64,000 nucleotides of DNA from Micromonospora sp. PLK6-60 (lineage in GTDB: Bacteria; Actinomycetota; Actinomycetes; Mycobacteriales; Micromonosporaceae). The notes beneath the pieces were generated by a model. The model searched no databases. It saw only the letters and a program-made list of their open reading frames with translations, and had not been told where the DNA came from. The stretch covers positions 124,001 to 188,000 of the forward strand of contig NZ_JAIOAA010000002.1 of NCBI RefSeq assembly GCF_019890675.1, written 5' to 3'. Below are positions 17,438 through 25,355 of this stretch, one piece after another (positions within the stretch are counted from its first letter, which is position 1; each line of letters begins with the position of its first letter). The position numbers were made by a program, and so were the translations under genes.

Positions 17438-17968
17438 TCAGCGCACCTCCAGCTCGTACTGCGCCTCGACCCAGAAGCCGCCGCCGTCGCGGCCGCCGAA
17501 GGTCAGCCGGTGCGGCCCGGGAGCGGGTGGCGGCACCAACCCCCACAGGCCCCAGCAGGAGACCTGCACCGGCCAGGGCCAGACGGTGGCGACGTTGTTG
17601 AAGAAGCCCCGGACCGGGAACGACGCCGCGGAGCCGGCCGCCCGCACCGGCACCGCCACCCCGTCCAGGTGGGCGTGCCCGGTGGCGCCGGTGACCGGCT
17701 CCGCCGGGTCGGCGCGGCGGCCGGTCTGCCACCAGCAGAAGGCCGGGGGGAACAGCGGCCGGCCGGCCGGCACCACGCAGCGCCGGCTGACCGAGCCGCC
17801 GAACGTGCCGGCGAGGAACCACACGTCGTCCGGCTGGTGGCGCCCGGCGTCCCGGCCGGTGCCGTCCTTGATCGGGTTGACCGGCTGCCGGTGGGCGGCG
17901 ACCCAGGCCACCCAGCGGGCGGCCAGCTCGGCCAGCGCCGGGTCGGAGTGGGGGGTGGGGGACGGCAT
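17438..17968 (-). CDS. Conserved protein of unknown function
   Basis: 176 aa; I do not recognise a named family. The chain starts MPSPTPHSDPAL, is rich in Trp, Pro and Gly, and contains NPIKDGTG, DDVWFLAGTFGG and a pair of Cys in the middle. It has no signal peptide or membrane segment and ends in an aromatic/beta-type stretch (FWVEAQYELEV). The ATG at 17968 is chosen because TACCAT lies 8 nt upstream on the minus strand, predicting a leaderless mRNA, and longer frames run into the divergent proS promoter. It is followed by the tetR gene. Confidence 0.65.
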   Translation of the reverse strand: MPSPTPHSDPALAELAARWVAWVAAHRQPVNPIKDGTGRDAGRHQPDDVWFLAGTFGGSVSRRCVVPAGRPLFPPAFCWWQTGRRADPAEPVTGATGHAHLDGVAVPVRAAGSAASFPVRGFFNNVATVWPWPVQVSCWGLWGLVPPPAPGPHRLTFGGRDGGGFWVEAQYELEVR

Positions 17969-17976
17969 GACCGCAG

Positions 17977-17982
17977 ATGGTA
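17977..17982 (-). promoter_or_regulatory. Putative -10 element, leaderless start of unknown gene
   Basis: TACCAT on the minus strand, 8 nt before the ATG at 17968. It forms a back-to-back pair with the proS -10 at 18024, so the -35 regions must overlap. Confidence 0.5.
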
Positions 17983-18023
17983 GCGATGGCGCGCCCGCGC
18001 GCGCCGCCCCACCGGTGGCCGCA

Positions 18024-18029
18024 TAGGAT
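18024..18029 (+). promoter_or_regulatory. Putative -10 element, leaderless start of proS
   Basis: TAGGAT ends 8 nt before the proS ATG and no ribosome-binding site is visible, predicting transcription start at or next to the ATG. Confidence 0.5.
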
Positions 18030-18037
18030 GTGCGGTC

Positions 18038-19444
18038 ATGGCTCGCGTGCTCACTCCCCGTGCGGAGGACTTTCCCCGCTGGTACCAGGACCTGATCGCC
18101 AAGGCGAAGCTGGCCGACAACGGCCCGGTCCGGGGGACCATGGTCATCCGACCGGCCGGCTACGCCATCTGGGAGCGGATGCAGGCCGAGATGGACGCCC
18201 GGATCAAGGCGGCCGGCGCGGAGAACGCGTACTTCCCGCTGTTCATCCCGGAGAACTACCTCAAGCGCGAGGCCGAGCACGTCGAGGGCTTCTCACCGGA
18301 GCTGGCGGTGGTCACCCACGGCGGCGGCAAGCAGCTCGCCGAGCCGGTGGTGGTCCGCCCCACCAGCGAGACGGTGATCGGCGAGTTCATGGCCAAGTGG
18401 ATCGACTCGTACCGGGACCTGCCGCTGCTGCTCAACCAGTGGGCGAACGTGGTCCGGTGGGAGCTGCGCCCGCGGATCTTCCTGCGGACCAGCGAGTTCC
18501 TCTGGCAGGAGGGGCACACCGCGCACGCCACCAGGGAGGACGCCCGCGCCTACGCCCGGCGGATCCTGCACGAGGCGTACGAGGACCTGATGGTCAACGT
18601 GCTGGGCATCCCGGTGGTGGTCGGCCTGAAGACCGCCCGGGAGCGCTTCGCCGGGGCCACCGCCACGTACACCTGCGAAGGCATGATGGGCGACGGCAAG
18701 GCGCTGCAGATGGGCACCAGCCACGAGCTGGGGCAGAACTTCGCCAAGGCGTTCGACATCAGCTACTCCTCGGCCGAGGGCGGCCGGGAGCACGCCTGGA
18801 CCACCTCCTGGGGCACCTCGACCCGGATGCTCGGCGGCCTGATCATGTGCCACGGCGACGACAACGGCCTGCGGGTGCCGCCGAGGCTGGCGCCCGTGCA
18901 GGCGTACGTGATGATCGTCAAGGCGGGTGAGGGCGTTGCGGAGGCGGCGGCCAAGCTCCGCGACGGCCTGCGCGACGCCGGGGTCCGGGTCGCGCTCGAC
19001 GACCGCACGGACACCCCGTTCGGCCGCCGGGCCGTCGACGCCGAGCTGCGCGGCTATCCGGTACGCGTCGAGGTCGGCCCGCGCGACCTGGCCGCCGGCA
19101 ACGCGGTCGTGGTCCGGCGTACGGACGGCTCGAAGGCCCCGACCCCGGTGGCCGACGTGGTGGGCGCGGTGCTGGCGGCGCTGGAGGCCGACCAGCGGGC
19201 GCTGCACGACCAGGCGCTGGCCAACCGCGAGTCCCGCACCACGGAGGTGTCGACCCTCGCCGAGGCGATCGAGGCGTCCGCCACCGGCTGGGCGCGGGTG
19301 CCCTGGTCGGCGGTCGGCGCGGCCGGCGAGGCCGAGGCGAACGGTCAGGGCGTGACGGTCCGCTGCCTGCAACGCGCCGACGGCTCGGTGCCCGACGCCG
19401 AGGACGAGCCGGACCTGGTAGCCATCCTCGCCCGCGCCTACTGA
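18038..19444 (+). CDS. proS: Prolyl-tRNA synthetase, eukaryotic/archaeal-like short type
   Basis: 468 aa. It charges tRNA-Pro in the cytoplasm. Class II motifs are intact: motif 2 around RTSEFLWQEGHTAHAT, the TXE loop PTSETVIGEFMAKW and motif 3 around GTSTRMLGGLIMCHGDDNGL. The length and sequence match the ProS type 3 (eukaryotic/archaeal-like) group, which lacks the insertion domain of the ~570 aa bacterial type. An anticodon-binding domain follows from ~300, with a short C-terminal zinc-type domain. The start is the ATG right behind a leaderless-type promoter. It is not part of the rpsP cluster; a palindromic element follows the stop by five bases. Confidence 0.95.
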   Translation: MARVLTPRAEDFPRWYQDLIAKAKLADNGPVRGTMVIRPAGYAIWERMQAEMDARIKAAGAENAYFPLFIPENYLKREAEHVEGFSPELAVVTHGGGKQLAEPVVVRPTSETVIGEFMAKWIDSYRDLPLLLNQWANVVRWELRPRIFLRTSEFLWQEGHTAHATREDARAYARRILHEAYEDLMVNVLGIPVVVGLKTARERFAGATATYTCEGMMGDGKALQMGTSHELGQNFAKAFDISYSSAEGGREHAWTTSWGTSTRMLGGLIMCHGDDNGLRVPPRLAPVQAYVMIVKAGEGVAEAAAKLRDGLRDAGVRVALDDRTDTPFGRRAVDAELRGYPVRVEVGPRDLAAGNAVVVRRTDGSKAPTPVADVVGAVLAALEADQRALHDQALANRESRTTEVSTLAEAIEASATGWARVPWSAVGAAGEAEANGQGVTVRCLQRADGSVPDAEDEPDLVAILARAY

Positions 19445-19449
19445 GGGTG

Positions 19450-19503
19450 TAAGGAAGGGCCCCTTGTTAACGCATTCGGTAGAGCAGGGGCCCCCTGTTA
19501 ACA
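19450..19503 (+). repeat. Dispersed palindromic element, copy 2
   Basis: Starts TAAGGAAGGGCCCC and ends GGGGCCCCCTGTTAACA, with arms GGGCCCCT / AGGGGCCC around a ~20-nt loop containing the shared core TTAACGCATTCGGTAG. It lies 5 bp after the proS stop and is the most regular of the same-orientation copies. It is likely the proS 3'-end hairpin. Confidence 0.8.
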
Positions 19504-19567
19504 GCCGGGGGAGCTGGGCGCCGGACCGCCCGTCAGGTCGGGCCCGGAACGGCCGGGGGAGGGTCGG

Positions 19568-20215
19568 ATGCGGTTCGAGCCGGGTCGGCTGATCATGCAC
19601 CGGAACGTGCGACACGGCCGCATCGGCTGGGTCCGCCCGGCCCGGGTGGTGCTGGACGACGACCGCGGGCTGCTGGTCTGGGTCGCCCGGGACACCCCGG
19701 TGGCGCACGAGGTGACCGAGGCGGGTCTCGGCATGCGGGCGGTGCCGTTCACCGAGTGGATCAGGTCGTCCTACCGGCTCGCCCACGGCCGCTGGAACGG
19801 CCCGCCGGTGCTGAAGTTCCTGCCCACCGGCGCGGCCCACTCGGTCTGGTGGTTCCGCGACGCCGACGACCGGTTCGCCAGCTGGTACGTCAACCTCGAG
19901 GAGCCCGCCGTCCGGTGGGACGACGGGGTGGTGGCCGGGGTCGACATGGTGGACCAGGATCTCGACGTGGTGGTCCGGCCGGACCTGACCTGGGAGTGGA
20001 AGGACGAGGACGAGTTCGCCGAGCGGCTCGCCTTCCCGGAGCACTACTGGGTGACCGACGAGAAGGCGGTACGGGCCGAGGGGGAGCGGGTGATCCGGAT
20101 CGCCGAGGCGGGGGAGTTCCCGTTCGACGGCACCTGGTGCGACTTCACCCCACCGGCGGACTGGGACGTACCGGACGAACTGCCGCCCGGCTGGGACCGG
20201 CCGCCGGCGCGCTGA
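19568..20215 (+). CDS. DUF402 domain protein
   Basis: 215 aa. The DUF402 beta-barrel pattern is visible: WNGPPVLKFLPTG, WWFRDADDRFASWYVN, VDMVDQDLDVVV and WEWKDEDEFAERL with clustered acidic residues that bind divalent metal in characterised members. Characterised relatives are nucleoside diphosphatases or nucleotidyl-phosphonate hydrolases such as Streptomyces FomD. The substrate here is unknown. The ATG is preceded by GGGGGAGGG. It stands alone between the palindromic element and the rpsP leader. Confidence 0.85.
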   Translation: MRFEPGRLIMHRNVRHGRIGWVRPARVVLDDDRGLLVWVARDTPVAHEVTEAGLGMRAVPFTEWIRSSYRLAHGRWNGPPVLKFLPTGAAHSVWWFRDADDRFASWYVNLEEPAVRWDDGVVAGVDMVDQDLDVVVRPDLTWEWKDEDEFAERLAFPEHYWVTDEKAVRAEGERVIRIAEAGEFPFDGTWCDFTPPADWDVPDELPPGWDRPPAR

Positions 20216-20316
20216 GCCCGTGTCGTCCGTCACCCGGGCGCCCTCGGTAGGCGCGGCGTCCGGGACCGGAGCGGAACCGGTCCGGGTCCGGTGCGGGAGA
20301 TCGGCGCGGGATCTGG

Positions 20317-20322
20317 CAGAAT
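20317..20322 (+). promoter_or_regulatory. Possible -10 element for the rpsP operon
   Basis: CAGAAT lies ~157 nt upstream of the rpsP start, implying a leader of about 150 nt. No known regulatory RNA fold is recognised in that leader. Confidence 0.25.
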
Positions 20323-20478
20323 GGGCCGCTGGTATCCGGCGCGCGTCCGGCGCCCTCTAACCCGGGCGCGTCGCCAGTCCACCGAGCAGTCTCCGGCCCA
20401 ACCCCACTGTGCCGGTCGGCGCTCACCCGCACACCGCCCGTACCGGGCCGGTGAGATCGCAACAGGAGCGAAACAACT

Positions 20479-20955
20479 GTGGCCGTAAAGATCCGGCTCC
20501 TGCGGATGGGCAAGATCCGCAACCCGCAGTACCGCATCGTCGTCGCCGACTCGCGCACCAAGCGTGACGGTCGCGCGATCGAGTTCGTCGGTGTGTACCA
20601 GCCGAAGGAGGACCCTTCGGTGATCGAGGTCAAGTCGGAGCGGGTCCAGTACTGGCTCTCGGTCGGCGCCCAGCCGAGCGAGGCCGTGCAGCGCCTGCTG
20701 GAGCTGACCGGTGACTGGCAGAAGTTCAAGGGCCTGCCCGCCCCGCCGCCGCTGAAGGTCGCCCCGGAGCGGGCCGACCGCAAGGCGGCGTACGAGGCCG
20801 AGGCGAAGGCCGCCGCCGGCGTGGCGGAGACCCCGGCCAAGCCGGCCAAGAAGGCCGCCAAGGCCGAGGCCCCCGCCAAGGCTGAGGCCAAGGCCGAGAC
20901 CGAGGCGCCGAAGACCGAGGAGCAGGCCGGTGCGGACTCCGGCGAGCAGGCCTGA
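20479..20955 (+). CDS. rpsP: Ribosomal protein bS16
   Basis: 158 aa. The conserved bS16 core occupies residues 1-~85 ([20 protein letters not shown] and the [12 protein letters not shown] region); it is a small-subunit assembly protein. The remaining ~70 residues are an Ala/Glu/Lys-rich extension common in actinobacteria. The GTG start has AGGAG upstream. It heads the rpsP-khpA-rimM-trmD operon; khpA begins two bases after its stop. Confidence 0.97.
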   Translation: MAVKIRLLRMGKIRNPQYRIVVADSRTKRDGRAIEFVGVYQPKEDPSVIEVKSERVQYWLSVGAQPSEAVQRLLELTGDWQKFKGLPAPPPLKVAPERADRKAAYEAEAKAAAGVAETPAKPAKKAAKAEAPAKAEAKAETEAPKTEEQAGADSGEQA

Positions 20956-20956
20956 C

Positions 20957-21190
20957 GTGGCGCTGCGTCCCGCCCTGGAGCACCTGGTCAAGGGCATCGT
21001 CGACAACCCGGACGACGTCCGGGTGCGGATGGTCGATTCCCGCCGGGGCAAGCGGCTCGAAGTCCGCGTGCACCCCGAGGACCTGGGCACGGTGATCGGG
21101 CGGTCCGGCCGGACCGCCAAGGCGCTGCGCCAGGTGATCGGCTCCATCGGCGGGCGCGGGGTACGCGTCGACATCGTCGACTCGTACTGA
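20957..21190 (+). CDS. khpA: KH-domain RNA-binding protein KhpA
   Basis: 77 aa, a single KH domain with the diagnostic GTVIGRSGRTAKALRQVI (GxxG loop) at residues ~45-60. In other bacteria KhpA pairs with KhpB to bind many RNAs and influence cell elongation. The GTG at 20957 (VALRPALEHLVKGIVDNPDD) fits the family length; the GTG at 20930 would overlap rpsP and add an unrelated N-terminus. The stop overlaps the rimM start (TGATG), implying coupled translation. Confidence 0.93.
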   Translation: MALRPALEHLVKGIVDNPDDVRVRMVDSRRGKRLEVRVHPEDLGTVIGRSGRTAKALRQVIGSIGGRGVRVDIVDSY

Positions 21191-21729
21191 TGCTTCTCGT
21201 CGTCGGCAGGATCGGCAAGCCGCACGGGATCCGCGGTGAGGTCACCGTGGAGGTGCGGACCGACGAGCCCGAAGCACGGTTCGCCCCCGGATCGGTACTG
21301 GTTACCGAGCCGGGGGCGGTCGCGCCGGAGCCCGGTGCCTGGCAGGTGCCCGCCGAGCTGACCGTCGAGTCGGCCCGCTGGCACCAGGGGCGGCTGCTGG
21401 TCGCCTTCGAGGGCGTGCTGGGCCGCGACGTGGCCGAGGCGCTGCGCAACACGCTGGTCAGCGTGGACAGCTCCGCCGTGGCGGCCCCGGAGGACCCCGA
21501 GGAGTTCCACGACCACCAGTTGGTCGGCCTCGCGGTGGTCACCCGGGACGGCGAGCGGCTGGGCGAGGTGGCCCGGATCGATCACGCCCCGGCCTCCGAC
21601 CTGTTGGTGCTGCGCCGCCCCGAGGGGCGGACCGCGCTGATCCCCTTCGTCAAGGCGATCGTGCCCGAGGTCGACCTCGCCGGCGGTCGCGTCGTCGTCG
21701 ACCCGCCCGCTGGCCTGCTCGACCTGTAG
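21190..21729 (+). CDS. rimM: Ribosome maturation factor RimM
   Basis: 179 aa, full length. RimM helps assemble the 30S head around bS19 and 16S rRNA. The N-terminal RimM barrel begins [21 protein letters not shown], and the C-terminal PRC-barrel contains [18 protein letters not shown] and [15 protein letters not shown]. It starts within the khpA stop codon and is followed 13 nt later by trmD, the standard order. Confidence 0.96.
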   Translation: MLLVVGRIGKPHGIRGEVTVEVRTDEPEARFAPGSVLVTEPGAVAPEPGAWQVPAELTVESARWHQGRLLVAFEGVLGRDVAEALRNTLVSVDSSAVAAPEDPEEFHDHQLVGLAVVTRDGERLGEVARIDHAPASDLLVLRRPEGRTALIPFVKAIVPEVDLAGGRVVVDPPAGLLDL

Positions 21730-21742
21730 CTGGAGCCACCCC

Positions 21743-22531
21743 ATGCGTGTCGACATCGTGTCGATCTTTCCGGAATACCTCGCCCCGCTGGACCTGTCCC
21801 TGATCGGCAAGGCCCGCGCCAACGGCTCGCTGCGGCTGGCCGTACACGATCTGCGGACCTGGACCCACGACGTGCACCGCACCGTCGACGACACCCCGTA
21901 CGGTGGCGGGCCCGGCATGGTGATGCGGCCCGAGCCGTGGGGGGAGGCCCTGGACGCGCTGGCCCCCGACGAGCTGAGCCCCGACGGCCACACCCTGCCC
22001 CGGCTGCTCGTCCCGTCGCCGGCCGGCGTCCCGTTCACCCAGGCCATGGCGCACGAGCTGGCCGCCGAGTCGCACCTGCTCTTCGCCTGCGGCCGGTACG
22101 AGGGCATCGACCAGCGGGTGCTCGACCACGCGGCCGCCCGGATGCCGGTGACCGAGGTCTCCATCGGCGACTACGTGCTCTTCGGCGGCGAGGTCGCGGT
22201 GCTGGTGATCCTGGAGGCGGTCACCCGGCTGCTGCCCGGGGTGCTCGGCAACGCCGGTTCGCTGGACGACGAGTCGCACGCGCACGGGCTGCTGGAGGCC
22301 CCGATGTTCACCAAGCCGGCCAGCTGGCGCGGGCTGGAGGTGCCGGAGGTGCTCCGCTCCGGCGACCACGGGCGGATCGCCCGGTGGCGGCGCGACGAGG
22401 CGCTGCGCCGCACGGCCGACCGGCGGCCCGACATGATCGCCGCGCTGCCCCGGGAAGACCTGGACAAGCGGGACGTCGACGCGTTGGACCGGGCCGGATT
22501 TCAGCTGCCACCGGTGGATGTGGCAAAGTAG
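21743..22531 (+). CDS. trmD: tRNA (guanine37-N1)-methyltransferase
   Basis: 262 aa. TrmD methylates G37 of tRNAs for Leu, Pro and Arg and prevents +1 frameshifting. It opens [16 protein letters not shown] and contains [13 protein letters not shown], the trefoil-knot SAM-binding region [13 protein letters not shown] and [20 protein letters not shown]. The C-terminal DNA-like basic helices follow. It lies 13 nt after rimM with an SD-like GGAG; rplS is 121 nt further, possibly still in the operon. Confidence 0.96.
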   Translation: MRVDIVSIFPEYLAPLDLSLIGKARANGSLRLAVHDLRTWTHDVHRTVDDTPYGGGPGMVMRPEPWGEALDALAPDELSPDGHTLPRLLVPSPAGVPFTQAMAHELAAESHLLFACGRYEGIDQRVLDHAAARMPVTEVSIGDYVLFGGEVAVLVILEAVTRLLPGVLGNAGSLDDESHAHGLLEAPMFTKPASWRGLEVPEVLRSGDHGRIARWRRDEALRRTADRRPDMIAALPREDLDKRDVDALDRAGFQLPPVDVAK

Positions 22532-22652
22532 AGGGGTTGCCGCATCCGTCCGCGCCCGTGGGCGGCTGCGAGGACCCTCGCCAGCCGGGGGTCAGAATCA
22601 CCCATCCGCGCATCGAGTGACGGTGCGCCGTGAGCCTCACGAGGACACAGCG

Positions 22653-23012
22653 ATGAACATCCTGGACACCCTTGACGCCCAGTCGAAGCGGGTCGACATC
22701 CCCAATTTCCGTGCCGGTGACACCGTGAAGGTGCACGCGCGGGTCATCGAGGGTGCCCGGTCCCGGGTCCAGATCTTCCAGGGCGTCGTCATTCGCCGCC
22801 AGGGTGACGGCCTGCGCGAGACCTTCTCGGTCCGCAAGGTCAGCTTCGGCGTGGGTGTCGAGCGGACCTACCCGATCAACAGCCCGGCGATCGACCGGAT
22901 CGAGGTCGTGACCCGCGGTGACGTCCGCCGGGCCAAGCTCTACTACCTGCGCGAGCTGCGCGGCAAGAAGGCCAAGATCAAGGAGCTGCGCGAGAAGCAG
23001 CCGGCGAGCTGA
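22653..23012 (+). CDS. rplS: Ribosomal protein bL19
   Basis: 119 aa. bL19 sits at the 30S-50S interface. It matches the family start to end ([40 protein letters not shown] and [16 protein letters not shown]). The ATG at 22653 is preceded by GAGGAC; in-frame extensions upstream are unrelated. The 121-nt gap before it contains G/C-rich complementary stretches but no fold I can name. Confidence 0.97.
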   Translation: MNILDTLDAQSKRVDIPNFRAGDTVKVHARVIEGARSRVQIFQGVVIRRQGDGLRETFSVRKVSFGVGVERTYPINSPAIDRIEVVTRGDVRRAKLYYLRELRGKKAKIKELREKQPAS

Positions 23013-23067
23013 CCACCGCTCGCCACGCCGCCCCACCTGCGCGGATGTCGTACGCGCCGGAGCCCAC

Positions 23068-23073
23068 TACGCT
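23068..23073 (+). promoter_or_regulatory. Putative -10 element for the lepB genes
   Basis: TACGCT fits TANNNT and lies 130 nt before lepB. A transcript from here would carry a palindrome (23101-23117) and a terminator-like hairpin (23129-23180) in its leader. Confidence 0.35.
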
Positions 23074-23100
23074 GTTCGTACGGGCGCGGGAGGGCGGCGG

Positions 23101-23117
23101 GTCGCGGTGACCGCGAC
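23101..23117. promoter_or_regulatory. Perfect 17-bp palindrome, possible operator
   Basis: GTCGCGGT-G-ACCGCGAC is perfectly symmetric around one base. It lies in the rplS-lepB gap about 30 bp downstream of a -10-like sequence, where a dimeric repressor could bind. No regulator is recognised for it. Confidence 0.4.
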
Positions 23118-23128
23118 GACGGAACGTC

Positions 23129-23180
23129 CACCACCGCCCGTGGGGTCTCGACGAGGCTCCCGGGCGGTGGTGTTCTTTCT
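23129..23180 (+). terminator. Terminator hairpin between rplS and lepB
   Basis: A 12-bp perfect stem CACCACCGCCCG / CGGGCGGTGGTG with a 20-nt loop is followed by TTCTTTCT. It probably ends the rpsP-rplS transcripts; it also lies between the lepB promoter candidate and the lepB start, so it could work as an attenuator. Confidence 0.8.
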
Positions 23181-23197
23181 GCGGACCGGAGACTGGC

Positions 23198-24082
23198 ATG
23201 GTGCAGATGGTTGACGAGGACGGCGCCGTCGATCCCTGGCGCCGGCGGGCCCGGCGGGGCCGGCGGCAGATGCCGCTCTGGCAGGAGTTGCCGCTGCTGC
23301 TGATCGTCGCGTTCTGCCTGGCGGTGCTGATCCGCACCTTCCTGCTCCAGGCGTTCTACATTCCCTCCGGGTCGATGGAGGACACCCTCCTGGTCGGCGA
23401 CCGGGTGCTCGTCAACAAGATCGTGTACGACGTCCGGGACCCGGTCCGCGGCGAGGTGGTGGTCTTCCGGGGCACCGACAAGTGGGTCGCCCAGGAGGTA
23501 CGCGAGCCCGAGCCGGGCCTGGCCGGCAAGGTCGGCCGGACGCTGGGTGACCTGGTGGGGGTCTCCCGCCCGGGCGAGAAGGACTTCATCAAGCGGGTGA
23601 TCGGCGTCCCCGGCGACCGGGTGCGCTGCTGCGACGAGCAGGGCCGGTTGATCGTCAACGGGGTGTCGCTCGACGAGCCGTACGTGATCCGCGACTCGCC
23701 GCTGGACGTGCCGCCCAACCCGAAGGAGTGCCGGTCCCGCCTCTTCAACGAGGTGGTGGTGCCGCCCGGCCAGATCTGGGTGATGGGCGACCACCGGGCG
23801 GTCTCGCAGGACGCCCGCTGCCAGGGGCCGGTGCCGATCGAGAACGTGGTCGGCCGGGCCTTCATGGTGGTCTGGCCGTCGTCGCGGTGGGCCTCGCTGC
23901 CGGTGCCGGACACCTTCGGTGCCCTGGACCGGCCGGTGGCCGCGCCGGCCGGCGCCCCGGCTCCGGTCGAGCCCGCGCCGCAGGGTGGTGTCAACCTGGT
24001 CCTGCCGGTTGTGGCCGCGCTGTCCGTCGTCGCGCGTTCCGGTCGTAACCGTCGCGTCCGGCAACGTAGGCTCCTTCCGTGA
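23198..24082 (+). CDS. lepB: Type I signal peptidase
   Basis: 294 aa. It cleaves signal peptides of exported preproteins at the outer face of the membrane. One N-terminal membrane segment (residues ~31-52) precedes the catalytic domain: YIPSGSMEDTL with nucleophile Ser59, then general-base Lys132 in KDFIKRVIGVPGD and the GDHRAVSQDAR box. Compared with its neighbour it has an insertion of ~30 residues between the first two boxes and a C-terminal hydrophobic stretch that may be a second membrane anchor. GGAG lies 6 nt before the ATG. It overlaps the second peptidase gene by four bases. Confidence 0.95.
   Translation: MVQMVDEDGAVDPWRRRARRGRRQMPLWQELPLLLIVAFCLAVLIRTFLLQAFYIPSGSMEDTLLVGDRVLVNKIVYDVRDPVRGEVVVFRGTDKWVAQEVREPEPGLAGKVGRTLGDLVGVSRPGEKDFIKRVIGVPGDRVRCCDEQGRLIVNGVSLDEPYVIRDSPLDVPPNPKECRSRLFNEVVVPPGQIWVMGDHRAVSQDARCQGPVPIENVVGRAFMVVWPSSRWASLPVPDTFGALDRPVAAPAGAPAPVEPAPQGGVNLVLPVVAALSVVARSGRNRRVRQRRLLP
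24067..24072 (+). promoter_or_regulatory. Putative internal -10 element for the second signal peptidase
   Basis: TAGGCT inside the last codons of the first lepB ends 6 nt before the GTG of the second, which would allow separate, leaderless expression. Confidence 0.4.
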
Positions 24083-24699
24083 TTGACGAGCAGACCGACA
24101 AGCCACGCAGTTCCTTCTGGAAGGAGCTGCCCATCCTCCTGGGTGTGGCGATCCTGGTCGCGGTGCTGGTGCGCGCCTTCGTACTGCAGACCTTCTTCAT
24201 CCCGTCCCCGTCCATGGAGAACACCCTCAAGATCGACGATCGGGTGCTGGTCAACAAGCTGGTGTACGACTTCCGGTCGCCGCACCGCGGCGAGGTGGTG
24301 GTGTTCAAGGCGCCGACGGAGTGGAGCGGGAACCCCGACGGCGAGGACTTCATCAAGCGGGTGATCGGGGTCGGCGGCGACCACGTCGTGTGCTGCGACG
24401 CCGACCGGTTGGTGATCAACGGCAAGCCGATCGACGAGCCGTACATCTTCCCCGGCAACAAGCCCGCCGACCAGGACTTCGACATCACGGTGCCGGCGGG
24501 CCGGCTGTGGGTGATGGGTGACCACCGGCAGGCCTCCGGCGACTCGCTGGAGCACTGGCAGCAGTCCAACCAGAACATCGACAGCGCCACCATCCCGGTG
24601 GATCAGGTGGTCGGCCGGGCCTTCACCGTCTTCTGGCCGGTGAACCGGGCCACCTGGCTGACCGTGCCGAAGACCTTCGAGGGCGTCCCCAACCCTTAG
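24079..24699 (+). CDS. lepB: Second type I signal peptidase
   Basis: 206 aa paralogue of the preceding gene, with a membrane segment at residues ~16-36, nucleophile Ser45 in FIPSPSMENTL, base Lys93 in EDFIKRVIGVGGD and the GDHRQASGDS box. It lacks the insertion and C-terminal hydrophobic tail of the first copy. The GTG start overlaps the previous stop (GTGA). Streptomyces carries four tandem signal peptidase genes at this same chromosomal position, so a pair here is a reduced version; substrates of each are unknown. Confidence 0.94.
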   Translation: MIDEQTDKPRSSFWKELPILLGVAILVAVLVRAFVLQTFFIPSPSMENTLKIDDRVLVNKLVYDFRSPHRGEVVVFKAPTEWSGNPDGEDFIKRVIGVGGDHVVCCDADRLVINGKPIDEPYIFPGNKPADQDFDITVPAGRLWVMGDHRQASGDSLEHWQQSNQNIDSATIPVDQVVGRAFTVFWPVNRATWLTVPKTFEGVPNP

Positions 24700-24806
24700 G
24701 GCCCGTTTCGGGTCGACCGCTCCGGGCCGTGGCGCCGGACGCGCCGAGCCGGAGTGGTCCAGGGTGGGCGTGGGCGTTCGTCGGTGCGGTCTGGCAGTCT
24801 GGGACG

Positions 24807-25355
24807 GTGACCGTCTACACCCCTCGTCGCGCGGCGCGCGTGCTGCTGGTCGACGCGGCGGGGCGGGTCCTGCTCTTCGTGGGCACCGACCCGGCCCGCC
24901 CGGAGCACCGCTACTGGTTCACCCCGGGCGGCGGTCTGGCCGCCGGGGAGACCCCGGCCGCCGGCGCGGCCCGGGAGCTGGCCGAGGAGACCGGGCTGCG
25001 GCTGCGCCCCGAGGAGCTGGGCGAGCCGGTGTGGCGGGAGACCATCGAGTTTCCGTTCGACGGCGTCCGATACCGGCAGGACCAGGAGTTCTTCCTGGTC
25101 CGGGTGGACGCCTGGGAGGTGGACACGGCCGGCTTCGACGAGGTCGAGCGGGCCAGCGTCACCGGCCACCGCTGGTGGTCGCCGGACGCGCTGGCCGCCA
25201 CTGCCGAGCGGTACTACCCGGACGAGCTGCCGGCGATCCTGAGCGCCGCGCTCGCCGGCCACCGGGTGGGGCCGGCCCGGGCCGTCGCCGCCCCGCCGGG
25301 AGCGCCCGTGGGCAGCGCCGGCCCGACCTGCCGGGGCGGTGGTGCGGCGTGCTGA
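24807..25355 (+). CDS. NUDIX hydrolase
   Basis: 182 aa. The Nudix box is complete: GGGLAAGETPAAGAARELAE followed by ETGL, the G-x5-E-x7-REUxEExGU pattern that binds Mg and hydrolyses nucleoside diphosphate-linked substrates. The substrate is unknown. The GTG at 24807 is preferred because CAGTCT, a near -10, lies 6 nt upstream; the in-frame start at 24729 adds 26 residues with no support. The last ~30 residues are a loose Pro/Ala tail. Its end overlaps the rnhB start by seven bases. Confidence 0.88.
   Translation: MTVYTPRRAARVLLVDAAGRVLLFVGTDPARPEHRYWFTPGGGLAAGETPAAGAARELAEETGLRLRPEELGEPVWRETIEFPFDGVRYRQDQEFFLVRVDAWEVDTAGFDEVERASVTGHRWWSPDALAATAERYYPDELPAILSAALAGHRVGPARAVAAPPGAPVGSAGPTCRGGGAAC

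Noticed and set aside
20216-20478. tRNA, riboswitch or known leader RNA before rpsP
   Set aside because: No cloverleaf or named fold is visible; only a weak -10 and the ribosome-binding site are supported. No rRNA or tRNA gene was recognised anywhere in the window.
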